64,000 bases of DNA from CAVSCR01 sp963726575 (GCA_963726575.1 CAVSCR010000005.1:1018807-1082806); one strand, 5' to 3'; shown: positions 31,659-40,863, numbered from the stretch's first letter. The notes: a model not told the origin generated them from the sequence alone. Numbers and translations: made by a program.

Positions 31659-34469
31659 ATGAACGCGCTCACCATCTCGGGCCGACGCATCCTCGCCGTC
31701 GGCGCCTTGGCGGCTACCGTCGTCGCGTTCGGTCCGACAGCTCAGGCGGTCAGCGGGCGCCCCGGCACGGCCGTGCCCGCAGTCAGGGACTCGGTCCATA
31801 CCCCCTCGGCCAACCAGTCGGTCCGAACCCTGGCCGGCGGCGGGCTCGCGGCGGCAACCATCGGCAACGCGCCCAACTGCGTGCTGTCGGGCACCACCCG
31901 CACCTGCAGTGTGTACGGCAAGACAGGAAGCTGGACCGCGGGCGGAGTGACGTTCCCCGTCTGGGGCTTCTCACCGTCCTCCGCCGCAGCGGCGACCATC
32001 CCCGGCCCGACGTTGACGGCCACCGTGGGTGAGAACCTCGTGATGCGCCTGTACAACCGACTGCCCGGTGCGGTCGGCCCCCTGGGCCTGGAGGTTCCGG
32101 GTTTGACGGGGTTCCAGTCGGACGTGACCGGGATCGCGGCCTCCACCACGCCGAAGAACTACCAGGCCGTCACGTTGACCACGCCCGGGACGTACGTGTA
32201 CCAGGCGTCACCGACGAGCAATGGCGCCCGCGAGGTGGCGATGGGTATGTCCGGCGTGCTGATCGTGCGTCCGGCCGGCTACGACGCGAACGACCCGACC
32301 AAGCGGACCGCATACGGGAACCCGACGGGCGTCCCCACGGCTCCGGATGCATTCGACAGTGAGTCGCTGGTGGTACTCAACGAGTTCGACCTGTCGTTCA
32401 GTGCGGGGTCGGTCTCGGCGGTCAACAACCGAGACCTCACCAACTACACACCGAAGGTGTTTCTGATCAACGGAAAGGCCTTCAACCCGGCCCTTCCTGC
32501 AGCCAACCAGATCCCGGTGGCAGCCGGGGACAAGCTCTTACTGCGCTACGCCGACCTTGGCCTGCGGGAACGGTCCGTGGGGATCCTCGGGTTGCGGCAG
32601 AACGTGGCGGCCAGCCAGTCGCGCTCGCTGCTGTACGCGCCCAACCCGAGCGGTGTCCCGACCGACCCGCCGGTTGTGGTCCCGATGCACAACACCCAGA
32701 ACCTGTACCTGAATCCGGGAGAGACCACGGACACGTTGTCTCTGGTCGACCCGGCGGCCACGGTGGGGCAGTCGTACCCGCTCATGGACGCCGGCCTGCA
32801 CCTGAACAACAGCGGTGCAGCGGGGCTCGGCGGCATGTTGTCCATGATCACCGTCACGACCGGCCCAGCCGGCTCGCCGAACGGGCCGTCGGTCGAGGTG
32901 CATGTGGCACCGCAGGACTACGACGGCAACGCGATCGCGGGCACTGGCGGCGTCGGCCTGCAGATCCGCGGACGGGCAACGGCCAAAGCTGGTCATACGC
33001 TCGGGGCGAGCAACGATGCCGAGTGGTTCCTCGACCAGATCGGCGACCCTGGCACGGGCTTCGCATTCACCTACGGCTCCACCGGGTACCTCAACCCAGA
33101 CGTGATGGCCGGCGACCTGAACGCAGCACTGGCGCTGACCGGCGCCCAGAACGGTGACCACGTGATCTGGGTCAGGGCCAAGGACGCCAATGGCACGTGG
33201 GGACTTCCCAGCGGTGACTCCGTCACGGTCAACCTGGACGGCCCACTCGCCTCAGCGATCGCGATGGACCCCAACCCGACCAACGGCACCAACCGGGCGA
33301 CCAAGGTCAACCTGGATCCGAGCTGGGGGTTGACCCCCGGCCCAGGTGATGTGGTGCTCACCGGCACCGGCATGGCATCGCTCCCGGGCTGGGCCGTTCT
33401 TGAAGCGCAGTGGTGTCGAGCCGCAGACGTGGTCGCGGTGGACAACGCCAACCCGGAGGGGTGCACCAACGTGCACACCATCCCCCTCCACCCGGACCCA
33501 GCCACCGACGGCGCAGCGGCGATCGTCGCGCTCGCGACCGTGATCGACAAGACGACTGTGGCCTCGTTCGGCGAGGGTGCCACGACGATCCGGGTGCGCC
33601 TGCACGAGGCCCGACCGGACGTGTCGGCGCCTTCCGGCTTCGAACCGGGTCGCTGGTCGGCCTGGAACGTGCCAGGAGCTTCCGAACAGCTGACCGTCGA
33701 CACTGCCGGGCCAGCGACCACCGGCGTGGCGGTGCACCCAGCGCCGAACAACGGCTTCCAGGGCGACTCGGGCAATCTCGGGTTCCTGGACTCGTTGAAG
33801 GTGACGGCGAACGTCAGCGACGCCACCAACGGCGGATCGAACATCGTCGACGCGGAGGCGTTCATCACCGGAACCAAGCACGGCGTGGCCGATGCCACGC
33901 CGCTCACTGACCCCGGTTCCCCCGACTTCACCGAGGGCACCGGCGCGCAGATGATGGCCGTCGGCGGCCTGATGGGGAAGACCAGCAACCAGGACATCGT
34001 CGGGTTCTTGCCGTTGGCCGAGATCCGTGCCTACGACGAAGGAGATGTGACGATCTGGGTGCGCGGCAAGGACGACGCCGGACAGTGGGGACCGTTCGCC
34101 TCGGCGACCTTCACCCTGGACAAGACAGCGCCGATCATTTCGACGGCGACGTTGACGCCGAACGGTGGCGGCTACGACCTGACGTTCACCGCGAACGACC
34201 CAGGCACGGTCAACACCAACGTCACAGCGGCTGAGTGGTTCGTCGCGCCGTGTGTGCCAGCCGACCCGGAGATCAGCTGCTTCAACGACCCAGGGAACGG
34301 CAACGCCAACCCGATCGCGCCGTTCGCAGCCGGCAGCCCGGTGACCGAAACCGACCAGATCACGGTTCCCGCCGATCCGGGCGGGAACCCGCAAGCGCTC
34401 TGGGTGCGAGTGCGTGACGCCGCTGGCAACTGGAGTGATCCGTTCAAGATCGGACCACCACTCCAGTGA
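31659..34469 (+). CDS. Large exported protein: two ligand-less cupredoxin-like domains plus Ig-like repeats
   Basis: 936 aa, uninterrupted. Signal peptide in residues 8-29 (RRILAVGALAATVVAFGPTAQA). Residues about 85-210 and 260-420 are paralogous to the cupredoxin domains upstream (IPGPTLTATVGENLVMRLYN; GTYVYQASPTSNGAREVAMGM; LINGKAFNPALPAANQIP) but the HWHG, HCH and HPxH ligands are replaced by non-ligands. The C-terminal half has repeated LDKTAP/VDTAGPATTGVAV Ig/Big-like segments with Ca-binding-style Asp-rich loops. Start ATG 31659 lies 1 nt after the previous stop, so translation is coupled. Probably a structural, extracellular partner rather than an enzyme. Confidence 0.75.
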   Translation: MNALTISGRRILAVGALAATVVAFGPTAQAVSGRPGTAVPAVRDSVHTPSANQSVRTLAGGGLAAATIGNAPNCVLSGTTRTCSVYGKTGSWTAGGVTFPVWGFSPSSAAAATIPGPTLTATVGENLVMRLYNRLPGAVGPLGLEVPGLTGFQSDVTGIAASTTPKNYQAVTLTTPGTYVYQASPTSNGAREVAMGMSGVLIVRPAGYDANDPTKRTAYGNPTGVPTAPDAFDSESLVVLNEFDLSFSAGSVSAVNNRDLTNYTPKVFLINGKAFNPALPAANQIPVAAGDKLLLRYADLGLRERSVGILGLRQNVAASQSRSLLYAPNPSGVPTDPPVVVPMHNTQNLYLNPGETTDTLSLVDPAATVGQSYPLMDAGLHLNNSGAAGLGGMLSMITVTTGPAGSPNGPSVEVHVAPQDYDGNAIAGTGGVGLQIRGRATAKAGHTLGASNDAEWFLDQIGDPGTGFAFTYGSTGYLNPDVMAGDLNAALALTGAQNGDHVIWVRAKDANGTWGLPSGDSVTVNLDGPLASAIAMDPNPTNGTNRATKVNLDPSWGLTPGPGDVVLTGTGMASLPGWAVLEAQWCRAADVVAVDNANPEGCTNVHTIPLHPDPATDGAAAIVALATVIDKTTVASFGEGATTIRVRLHEARPDVSAPSGFEPGRWSAWNVPGASEQLTVDTAGPATTGVAVHPAPNNGFQGDSGNLGFLDSLKVTANVSDATNGGSNIVDAEAFITGTKHGVADATPLTDPGSPDFTEGTGAQMMAVGGLMGKTSNQDIVGFLPLAEIRAYDEGDVTIWVRGKDDAGQWGPFASATFTLDKTAPIISTATLTPNGGGYDLTFTANDPGTVNTNVTAAEWFVAPCVPADPEISCFNDPGNGNANPIAPFAAGSPVTETDQITVPADPGGNPQALWVRVRDAAGNWSDPFKIGPPLQ

Positions 34470-34482
34470 CCGGGCGATACTG

Positions 34483-35034
34483 ATGAGCATCGACACGAGG
34501 GAACGCCGGGCGTCGGGCGAGCAGGACGCTGCCGCCCGGTCCCCGCGGGACCTCATCATCACGGTGCTGGTGGCAGTCGTTCTGGTCGTGGGTGTCCTCT
34601 TGTGGCGGGCAGCGACGAATGCCCCGGCCACGACCGCTCCTGAGCCGACGTTGGGTGTCTCGGTTTCGCAAGCGGACATCGCGCCCGCCAGTCCCGAGGT
34701 CGAGCAGGCGTGGGGCATCCGGTTGACCGGCATCTACCTGCTCGCGGACGGGGGGCTCGTGGGATTGCGCTACGAGGTGATCAACGAAGAGACCGCTCAC
34801 CGACTCCACGCGAACGGCGGAAAGGAGCTGCCCACCCTGACCGTCGAGGACAAGTCCGGTGAGATCTCGTCGAACTCGGTGATCATGCACGCGCACTATG
34901 GCGACGGCCAGGTCAACGGCAAGACCTTCACGATCCTGTACGGCAACGCGAACGGGCTGATCCACACCGGCGATCGAGTCACCGTGACCATGACGGACGG
35001 GCTGCAGATCCAGCACGTGCTCGTACAGGACTGA
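34483..35034 (+). CDS. Single-pass membrane protein with extracytoplasmic domain, unknown family
   Basis: 183 aa starting at ATG 34483, 13 nt after the preceding stop. Basic/acidic cytoplasmic head, one transmembrane helix (DLIITVLVAVVLVVGVLLW, about residues 23-41), then a beta-rich domain containing VIMHAHYGDG and a second His-rich ending (LQIQHVLVQD). The HxH and scattered His could bind a metal; not demonstrated. As last gene of the exported-protein run it may anchor the complex to the membrane. Confidence 0.7.
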   Translation: MSIDTRERRASGEQDAAARSPRDLIITVLVAVVLVVGVLLWRAATNAPATTAPEPTLGVSVSQADIAPASPEVEQAWGIRLTGIYLLADGGLVGLRYEVINEETAHRLHANGGKELPTLTVEDKSGEISSNSVIMHAHYGDGQVNGKTFTILYGNANGLIHTGDRVTVTMTDGLQIQHVLVQD

Positions 35035-35205
35035 CCAACCGAGGGCGATCAGCGCGGCTTGACGATCCCGATCCGGTGGCGACCGCGTCCGGCAGGCGAT
35101 ACGTGACAGCTGGAGCCAGTTTCCCGTGCCGACTCGCTTGATCGCCGCGACCGCTTCTGGGGTCGGACCGTACGTCGCGCGACGCAGCAGTGGTCGACAC
35201 CGCCG

Positions 35206-36495
35206 CTACGGGCGTGGCGCGACTACGCCCACGCGTGTGCTGGGCACGCCGGGAAACACCTGGTCCATCGCCGTGGCACCGCAACGCTTCTCGAGAATCT
35301 CCGCCAGCAACGTCCGGTAATCGGTAGTACCCGCAAGGTCACCATCCACCAGATCAGCATCAGCGAGGCCTGGCCACGACCCGTGGACCTGACCGCCGTT
35401 CACCCCGCCGCCGAGCAGCAGCACTGCCTGTCCGTGTCCATGGTCCGCACCCGAACCGTTCTCCTCGACACGACGTCCGAACTCGGTCAGCGTGATCAGG
35501 GTCACGTTGGCGAACTGTGCGCCAAGGTCAGTGGCGAAGGCGGCAAGCGCGCCGGACAACTCGGTGAGATGGTCGTGCAGCCAACCGGTGTCCACGGTGC
35601 CCATGTCGGAGTGCATGTCCCAGTCGCCGTAGTCGACGGCGGCGACCTGCAGGCCAACGTCGGCCTTGATGAGGCGGGCGACGTCGGTGAGCGCATGTCC
35701 GAGGTCGGTGTCCGGGTAGGTCGCGGACGGGTCTGGCGTGTAGCCCGCCGTCTTCAACGCCGCCGTCGTGTTCAGCGCGCTCATCGTCGTGGTGACCGGT
35801 GCCACCAGGTCCTTGGGGCCGCCGTGATGCAGCGACGTGAGCGCAGTCGACCACCGGTCACGTTCCGTTGCGTCGTAGGCGGCGCTCAGCTGGAAGTCGT
35901 CCACCGACCACATCGCGAGTTCTGGGCTCGGACCGGTGAACATGTCCGCTGCCATTCCGCTGCCGACCTGACAGCCCTGGAACGCGGTGCCCAGGTCGCG
36001 CAGTCCCAGCGTGCGGTCCAGCCAACCGGTGCGCAATCCGCTGCCCGGCGCGGCACGCTCCATCTCAGCCATCGCGTCGAAGTGCGAACGGGTCGGTGAG
36101 TCCTGGCCGACCGCATGCACGAAGCCGAGCGACCCGCTGTTCCAGAACGGCATGAGCGAGCCCATGGCGGGGTGCAGTCCGAACATCGAGTCGAGCTGCA
36201 GCAGCGCCCCTTGCGGGATGCCGATGCTGGGGCGCCACTTGCTGTAGTACAGCGGCTCCCCGCTCGGTACCACCACGTTCAGACCGTCCATGCCTCCCCG
36301 CAGTGACAGCACCACGAGGACGTCGCCGGCGTAGGGCGTCGCGGCGAACGCCATGCGGGTCGACAGGCCCACGTTGGCGAGTCCGGCCAGGGCGCCCGTG
36401 GCAGCCGCGCTGGCCAGGAAGGCACGACGCGACATGCCGGAGTACTCCGGGCACCCGCACTCCTTGGTTCCCGAACGTCGCGTCGTCGTCGTCAT
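35206..36495 (-). CDS. DUF1501-family exported protein
   Basis: 429 aa. Tat signal MSRRAFLASAAATGALAGL at residues 21-39, preceded by the CxCPEY cysteine pair typical of the family. The body is a sulfatase-like/alkaline-phosphatase fold family of unknown activity (LRGGMDGLNVVVP, DYGDWDMHSDMG, LTEFGRRVEENGSGADHGHGQ, LLGGGVNGG). Always seen with DUF1800 partners, as here 4 nt downstream of one. It converges on the membrane-protein gene with 171 nt between; that stretch shows no gene. Confidence 0.9.
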   Translation of the reverse strand: MTTTTRRSGTKECGCPEYSGMSRRAFLASAAATGALAGLANVGLSTRMAFAATPYAGDVLVVLSLRGGMDGLNVVVPSGEPLYYSKWRPSIGIPQGALLQLDSMFGLHPAMGSLMPFWNSGSLGFVHAVGQDSPTRSHFDAMAEMERAAPGSGLRTGWLDRTLGLRDLGTAFQGCQVGSGMAADMFTGPSPELAMWSVDDFQLSAAYDATERDRWSTALTSLHHGGPKDLVAPVTTTMSALNTTAALKTAGYTPDPSATYPDTDLGHALTDVARLIKADVGLQVAAVDYGDWDMHSDMGTVDTGWLHDHLTELSGALAAFATDLGAQFANVTLITLTEFGRRVEENGSGADHGHGQAVLLLGGGVNGGQVHGSWPGLADADLVDGDLAGTTDYRTLLAEILEKRCGATAMDQVFPGVPSTRVGVVAPRP

Positions 36496-36499
36496 CGGA

Positions 36500-38074
36500 T
36501 CACCGCAGTGAGTGGTAGGGAGTGTCGAGGATGAGCGCCACCACGTAGGCGAACCGCCAGTTGACCGCCTCGCTGCTGCTGGTCAGCGGGTCGCTCGCCT
36601 GGTGACCGAGGAAGGTGAGGACCGCCTTGCGGTGTGCCGGCGTGAGCTTGCGGAACACCAGACGCTTCGCGAGGTCGTCGACGTACGCGCCGTAGGTCCC
36701 AGGAAGCTTCTTCGGCAGCAACGTGCGCAGGTCGGGTTGCCGCAGGGAGGACGGCCACCAGTGCGCGGCCAGTGACATGTGCGAGTTCCATCGGGCCAGC
36801 ACACCGCCAGCCGACTGCCACGACAGCGCCTCGTCGGGATAGCCGTTCGGCTGTGGCCAGGACATCGGCGCCTGCCCGAGGTCCTGCGACATCCAGTACA
36901 GACCCTGGATGCCCGCGGTGCCGTGCCTGTCGGGGTGGTAGTCGAGCACGCGCAATGTGGCGACCAGATCCTCTAACGGACGTCGCACCTTCTTGCCGGT
37001 GGCGTGGTGGAAGGCTGCAGAAGCGAACAATGCGTGCAGGACAGGGACGATCGCGGTCTTGTTCTGGAGATACACCGTCGCGAGGTGGCTCACGAGCGAC
37101 GCGGGCGGTGCGTCGCTGATGAAGCGCAGGCACAGTTTCGTGGCGATCCGCTGGGCCGTCGAGTGGTGATGAGCGAGGTACTTCAGATACGCCAGCCCGA
37201 CGTCATGGCCGCCCTTGCCGGTCGGGTTCGCGTTGTGGAATCCCATCACGCTGACCCGGCCGGTGTAATGGTCGGACGCGGTGTACCGGTAGAGCCCGGT
37301 GTCGTAGTCGACGCCGAACCCCGTCATGATCTGGGCGGAGTTGAGCATATCGGTCTCGTCGTAGCCGCCGTCGACGCCGACAGTGTGCAGCTCTAGGAGC
37401 TCGCGCCCGTAGTTCTCGTTCAAGGCGTACTTCGTGGACTCGTTGTTGTTCAGGTAGGACAGCATCGAAGGGTGCTGTGCGCTGGCCAGCAACATGTCGT
37501 CGAACCGACCAAGGGCGTGCTTTCGAATCACCATGCGGTCGTAGTGATGCCGGCTGTCCCACACGCTGTCGCTGGGGTTGGTCACGTTCAGGTGGTTCGA
37601 CCAGAAGTCGACCATGACCTCGAGCAGCTGCCGCTTGCTCCACGTGGCCCGGGCGATCGTTGCCTGCCCGAGCTCGAACATGAGGTCCCAGCTGAACGCG
37701 TCCAGGCCCTTGCGGGCCCGCGGGATGGTCCACAGGGTCTGCGGGTACCGCGTCGAGATCAAGTGCGCGCAGGCCGAGTCGTCGATACTGCTGGGGTTGA
37801 GCTGACGGTGCAGCCAGGTGCGTTGTCCCAGCCGCTTCAGCTCGGCCACCGAGTCGGGGGTGGGACCGAACGTGAGTCGACGCAGCAGATGCAGGTCGGG
37901 GTCGGTGGCCACCAAGGGCCCCGCCGGCGTGACGGCTGCCGCGGCCGTACCAGCGCGCGCCACCTGCGGGCGATCGGTCCCCGTCTTCACGACGCCGACC
38001 GTCCCCGCAGTCCGGACCAGATGTCGCCGCGACCGAACCGCCATGGGGTGGCTTCGACCATCCGGATGGGCCAT
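36500..38074 (-). CDS. DUF1800-family protein
   Basis: 524 aa, partner of the DUF1501 gene that follows 4 nt later. Family motifs: LLRRLTFGPT near residue 63, FWSNHLNV, NENYGRELLELHTVGVDGGY and SWPQPNGY. An N-terminal RSRRHLVRTAGTVGVV stretch may be a weak Tat-like signal. Function unknown; DUF1800/DUF1501 pairs are exported and co-occur with large surface proteins (family knowledge). ATG 38074 is taken as start; ATG 38044 (MAVRSRR) is equally possible. Confidence 0.85.
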   Translation of the reverse strand: MAHPDGRSHPMAVRSRRHLVRTAGTVGVVKTGTDRPQVARAGTAAAAVTPAGPLVATDPDLHLLRRLTFGPTPDSVAELKRLGQRTWLHRQLNPSSIDDSACAHLISTRYPQTLWTIPRARKGLDAFSWDLMFELGQATIARATWSKRQLLEVMVDFWSNHLNVTNPSDSVWDSRHHYDRMVIRKHALGRFDDMLLASAQHPSMLSYLNNNESTKYALNENYGRELLELHTVGVDGGYDETDMLNSAQIMTGFGVDYDTGLYRYTASDHYTGRVSVMGFHNANPTGKGGHDVGLAYLKYLAHHHSTAQRIATKLCLRFISDAPPASLVSHLATVYLQNKTAIVPVLHALFASAAFHHATGKKVRRPLEDLVATLRVLDYHPDRHGTAGIQGLYWMSQDLGQAPMSWPQPNGYPDEALSWQSAGGVLARWNSHMSLAAHWWPSSLRQPDLRTLLPKKLPGTYGAYVDDLAKRLVFRKLTPAHRKAVLTFLGHQASDPLTSSSEAVNWRFAYVVALILDTPYHSLR

Positions 38075-38095
38075 CTTGAGTAGTCATTCCGGATT

Positions 38096-38118
38096 CACCC
38101 GACTGGCCCAATCGGGTG
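38096..38118. repeat. Hairpin CACCCGA/TCGGGTG between divergent genes
   Basis: A 7-bp perfect stem with a 9-nt loop between the DUF1800 start and the ECF sigma gene. Candidate operator for either direction; no other support. Confidence 0.3.
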
Positions 38119-38214
38119 GGTTCGCCTCCGCAGAGACGCTCGGGGCAACCGGAACGGTGGCCCAGGGCGTATGAGCAGTGTGAGCAGCGCTTCGGCTTCG
38201 GAACGGGTGCGTCG

Positions 38215-38736
38215 GTGGTAGCCGACCGCCCGGGCTTCGAGGAGTTCGTGGCCAACCGGTCCGGACGCCTGCACGCCACCGCTTACCTGCTCACCCGTGA
38301 TCGGCATCTGGCCGAGGACCTCGTGCAGACGTCGTTGACCAAAGCGTGGTTCGCCTGGGGCCGGATCCACGGCGACCCCGAGGCGTACGTGCACGAGATC
38401 GTCTTCCACACCTACTTGTCGTGGTGGCGGCGCAAGTGGCGCCACGAGGCGCCGACCGACGAGCTGCCCGAGCCGGGGCCATCGGCACCACCGCGCTCGA
38501 CCTCCGACGACGTTGCCGGCCGGTTCGACCTGTGGCGAGCCCTCGGCCATCTCCCGCCTCGGCAGCGTGCCGTCGTAGTGCTCCGCTACTACGAGGACCT
38601 CAGCGAGGCCGAGACGGCTCGGGTACTTGGATGCACGGTCGGCACGGTCAAGAGCCAGGCCAGCAAGGCGCTCCAGAAGCTACGGATCGATCCCGCACTC
38701 AGCCCCGCTGCAACGGTCGAAGGAGGCAGGTCATGA
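38215..38736 (+). CDS. ECF RNA polymerase sigma factor (SigE-like actinobacterial family)
   Basis: 173 aa from GTG 38215. Region 2 reads AYLLTRDRHLAEDLVQTSLTKAW; region 4 reads LPPRQRAVVVLRYYEDLSEAETARVLGCTVGTVKSQ. It directs transcription of a stress or envelope regulon. Its ATGA overlap with the next gene, which has a membrane-spanning N-terminus, is the usual sigma/anti-sigma layout. Divergent from DUF1800, so control of that pair or of the surface-protein locus is possible. Confidence 0.88.
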   Translation: MVADRPGFEEFVANRSGRLHATAYLLTRDRHLAEDLVQTSLTKAWFAWGRIHGDPEAYVHEIVFHTYLSWWRRKWRHEAPTDELPEPGPSAPPRSTSDDVAGRFDLWRALGHLPPRQRAVVVLRYYEDLSEAETARVLGCTVGTVKSQASKALQKLRIDPALSPAATVEGGRS

Positions 38737-39770
38737 CTCCCGACCTGGACGAACTGCGCGACGTCATGCGCGAGCAGGTGCGTTCGCTGCCGGACAACGT
38801 CGACCGGGAACACCAGGTGCACGCCCGAGTCGAGCGCCGCCGTCGTCGCCGAGCCGTTGGGGGCGCCGTTGGTGCAGCCGCCATGGCCGCCATCGTTGCT
38901 GTCGGCGCGTTCGCCCTGCTGCCGACCACGCGTGACGGCTCCACGCCGCACCCGACGCCGGCCGTGAGCGGGACCGCGACCCCGGGTGCACTTCCGGAGT
39001 ACCTGCGCGGAGGCAGGCTGATCGCGTCCCAGGAGGGCACCGACCCGCGCGGGATCACGCTGACGTTCACTCCAACGACACTCGACTTCGGCTTCGTGAT
39101 GTCGTGTCGCAACGCGAAGCTGGCGATGGAGCGCCAGCCACGAGGTGCCAACTTAGCGACGTCGACCGTCAACGGTCGGGGTGGGATCGGCACCGGTTGC
39201 GGGACCACGCTCGGCCTCAGCGGTGACGCGAACTTCGGTCGCGACAGTGTCGATGCGGGCCAACGGTATGGTGTCGTCGTTGGTCGACCGGTCGTCGTCC
39301 ACCTGGCGTTTGACCACGGTGCTTCGCACCCAGGCACGCATTGGCGGATCGGCGTCTATCAAGCGGTCCCGTTGGCTGACTATCCCTTCCCACCGCACCC
39401 AGCCCAACTCCTGCCGCTCACCGGCGAACTTCAGTACCCCCGTCTGGCGCACCTGAAGCTCTACTCGACACCCACCTCAGGACTCGGCAGCGGAGGGGCG
39501 GACTTCCCCGTCCACCACGGACTCACCCTCCGGTCCGAGACAGTCGTCCCCGGGGCCTTGCGGCTGTACGTAGACGGCCGCCTCCTCTCAACGTCCTACT
39601 CATGGACCTACGACAACGAGCAGTCCGAGGCTTCGTTCACCTTGGCGGAGTTGGGCGTCCAGAGCGGCCAATGGGTGAAGGTCCGGCTCACCTGGCAGCC
39701 GTTCACGACGACGAGCGAGATTCCCAGGAGCGGCCTCTACCGGGTCTACGACAATCCCGGACTTGGGTGA
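38733..39770 (+). CDS. Single-span membrane protein, probable anti-sigma factor
   Basis: 345 aa. Short cytoplasmic N-terminus (DELRDVMREQVRSLP, Arg-rich RRRRR), one transmembrane helix (GGAVGAAAMAAIVAVGAFALLP), then a 280-residue extracytoplasmic domain of no recognised family with two Cys (MSCRNAK, GTGCGTT). AGGAGG lies 7 nt before the ATG, which overlaps the sigma stop. The anti-sigma role is inferred from coupling, not from a ZAS motif, which is absent. Confidence 0.7.
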   Translation: MTPDLDELRDVMREQVRSLPDNVDREHQVHARVERRRRRRAVGGAVGAAAMAAIVAVGAFALLPTTRDGSTPHPTPAVSGTATPGALPEYLRGGRLIASQEGTDPRGITLTFTPTTLDFGFVMSCRNAKLAMERQPRGANLATSTVNGRGGIGTGCGTTLGLSGDANFGRDSVDAGQRYGVVVGRPVVVHLAFDHGASHPGTHWRIGVYQAVPLADYPFPPHPAQLLPLTGELQYPRLAHLKLYSTPTSGLGSGGADFPVHHGLTLRSETVVPGALRLYVDGRLLSTSYSWTYDNEQSEASFTLAELGVQSGQWVKVRLTWQPFTTTSEIPRSGLYRVYDNPGLG

Positions 39771-39774
39771 GCCA

Positions 39775-40407
39775 CTACGCGAAGACCAGACCCAGGCCTG
39801 GGAGAATCTCGCGGCGCGTCGCGACCGAGCCGCCAGGTGTTCGCAGCCGTAGCCACCCGGCCGACTCGTACGCGACGACCTCCTCGCTGTCGGGTCCGAG
39901 CAGCCGCAGCGACTCGGCGGCGTGAGCCGCCCGCACCGGGACTTCGGCCAGGCACGCCCGCTGCCACACGTCGGCCGCGATCGCGTCCAGCCGCGCGCGA
40001 TCGGTGACGCCCTCGGCCCGCTCGCGGAAGAAGTGCTTGGCCTGCGCGACGGCGGCCCGCACCTGCGCCACGTCCGACCTGCCCCGCTCCTCCCAACCGG
40101 CCCGGGGCGGCAGGAGACCAACCCAGCTGGGGCCCGAGACCACGGGAGGCAGAGCGACGATCTCCCCGTCGGGAGCAAGCGTGTCGAGCAGTCGTTGGGC
40201 GGAAACCGTGACGTCTAACTCCTCGCCACCCGCCAGCGCGACCGGCCGCAGCGCCACGACCTGGAACGGTGGGCCGCTCCACACGCCGAGCACCTGGCGA
40301 GACGCCTGAAGGCGCACGACAGCTCGGTTGTCCAAGGCGATGACCTGCTCGAGGTAGACCCGCAAGCCAGCGGACTCGACGGCATCGCGCAGCAACAGGT
40401 TGGTCAT
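39775..40407 (-). CDS. Conserved hypothetical protein
   Basis: 210 aa, soluble, Ala/Arg/Leu rich, no recognised motif. The N-terminal half is beta-like with hydrophobic alternation; the C-terminal half holds a helical stretch (QVRAAVAQAKHFFRERAEGV). ATG 40407 overlaps the thioesterase stop (ATGA), so it is translated from the EttA-thioesterase operon; a translation- or acyl-related role is only a guess. Confidence 0.65.
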   Translation of the reverse strand: MTNLLLRDAVESAGLRVYLEQVIALDNRAVVRLQASRQVLGVWSGPPFQVVALRPVALAGGEELDVTVSAQRLLDTLAPDGEIVALPPVVSGPSWVGLLPPRAGWEERGRSDVAQVRAAVAQAKHFFRERAEGVTDRARLDAIAADVWQRACLAEVPVRAAHAAESLRLLGPDSEEVVAYESAGWLRLRTPGGSVATRREILPGLGLVFA

Positions 40408-40862
40408 GCCCCGGCGGCGAGGAACGGCTCCAGCGCCAGCCGCTCGTCCTCGGTGACCCGCCGGGGACGTCCCGCGGCGATGTCGAACGGAACCATCACC
40501 GTTGATGCCTTCGCGTAGACGCTCGCGGATTCGGCGTCGTCCTTGATCTCGTAGGACAGCGTGAAGGAGGCGTGTCCGAGCTTGGTCACCCACGTCTGGA
40601 TCAAGACCGGCTCCGGCCGGAAGACCAGCGGCAGCTTGTAGTCGATCTCGTGGCGCGCCACGACGACGCCCGATGCCAGCTTCTCGGTGGCCTCGCGGGC
40701 GGCGTGCACGAACAACATGTCGACGCGCGCCTCCTCGAGGTAGGTGAGGAAGGCGACGTTGTTGACGTGGCCGTAGGCGTCCATGTCCGACCACCGGATC
40801 GAGCACCAGTACGGGTGTCGCCGCGGCGCTGCGTCGAGGGGCGCGACCTCGGACGGCCTCAT
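40404..40862 (-). CDS. Acyl-CoA thioesterase (4HBT, hot-dog fold)
   Basis: 152 aa. The hot-dog active-site segment IRWSDMDAYGHVNNVAFLTY is that of the 4-hydroxybenzoyl-CoA thioesterase/FadM-like family, with the catalytic Asp in SDMD. Hydrolyses acyl-CoA in the cytoplasm; chain preference unknown. It begins 1 nt after the ettA stop and overlaps the next gene, forming one operon. Confidence 0.9.
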   Translation of the reverse strand: MRPSEVAPLDAAPRRHPYWCSIRWSDMDAYGHVNNVAFLTYLEEARVDMLFVHAAREATEKLASGVVVARHEIDYKLPLVFRPEPVLIQTWVTKLGHASFTLSYEIKDDAESASVYAKASTVMVPFDIAAGRPRRVTEDERLALEPFLAAGA

Positions 40863-40863
40863 G

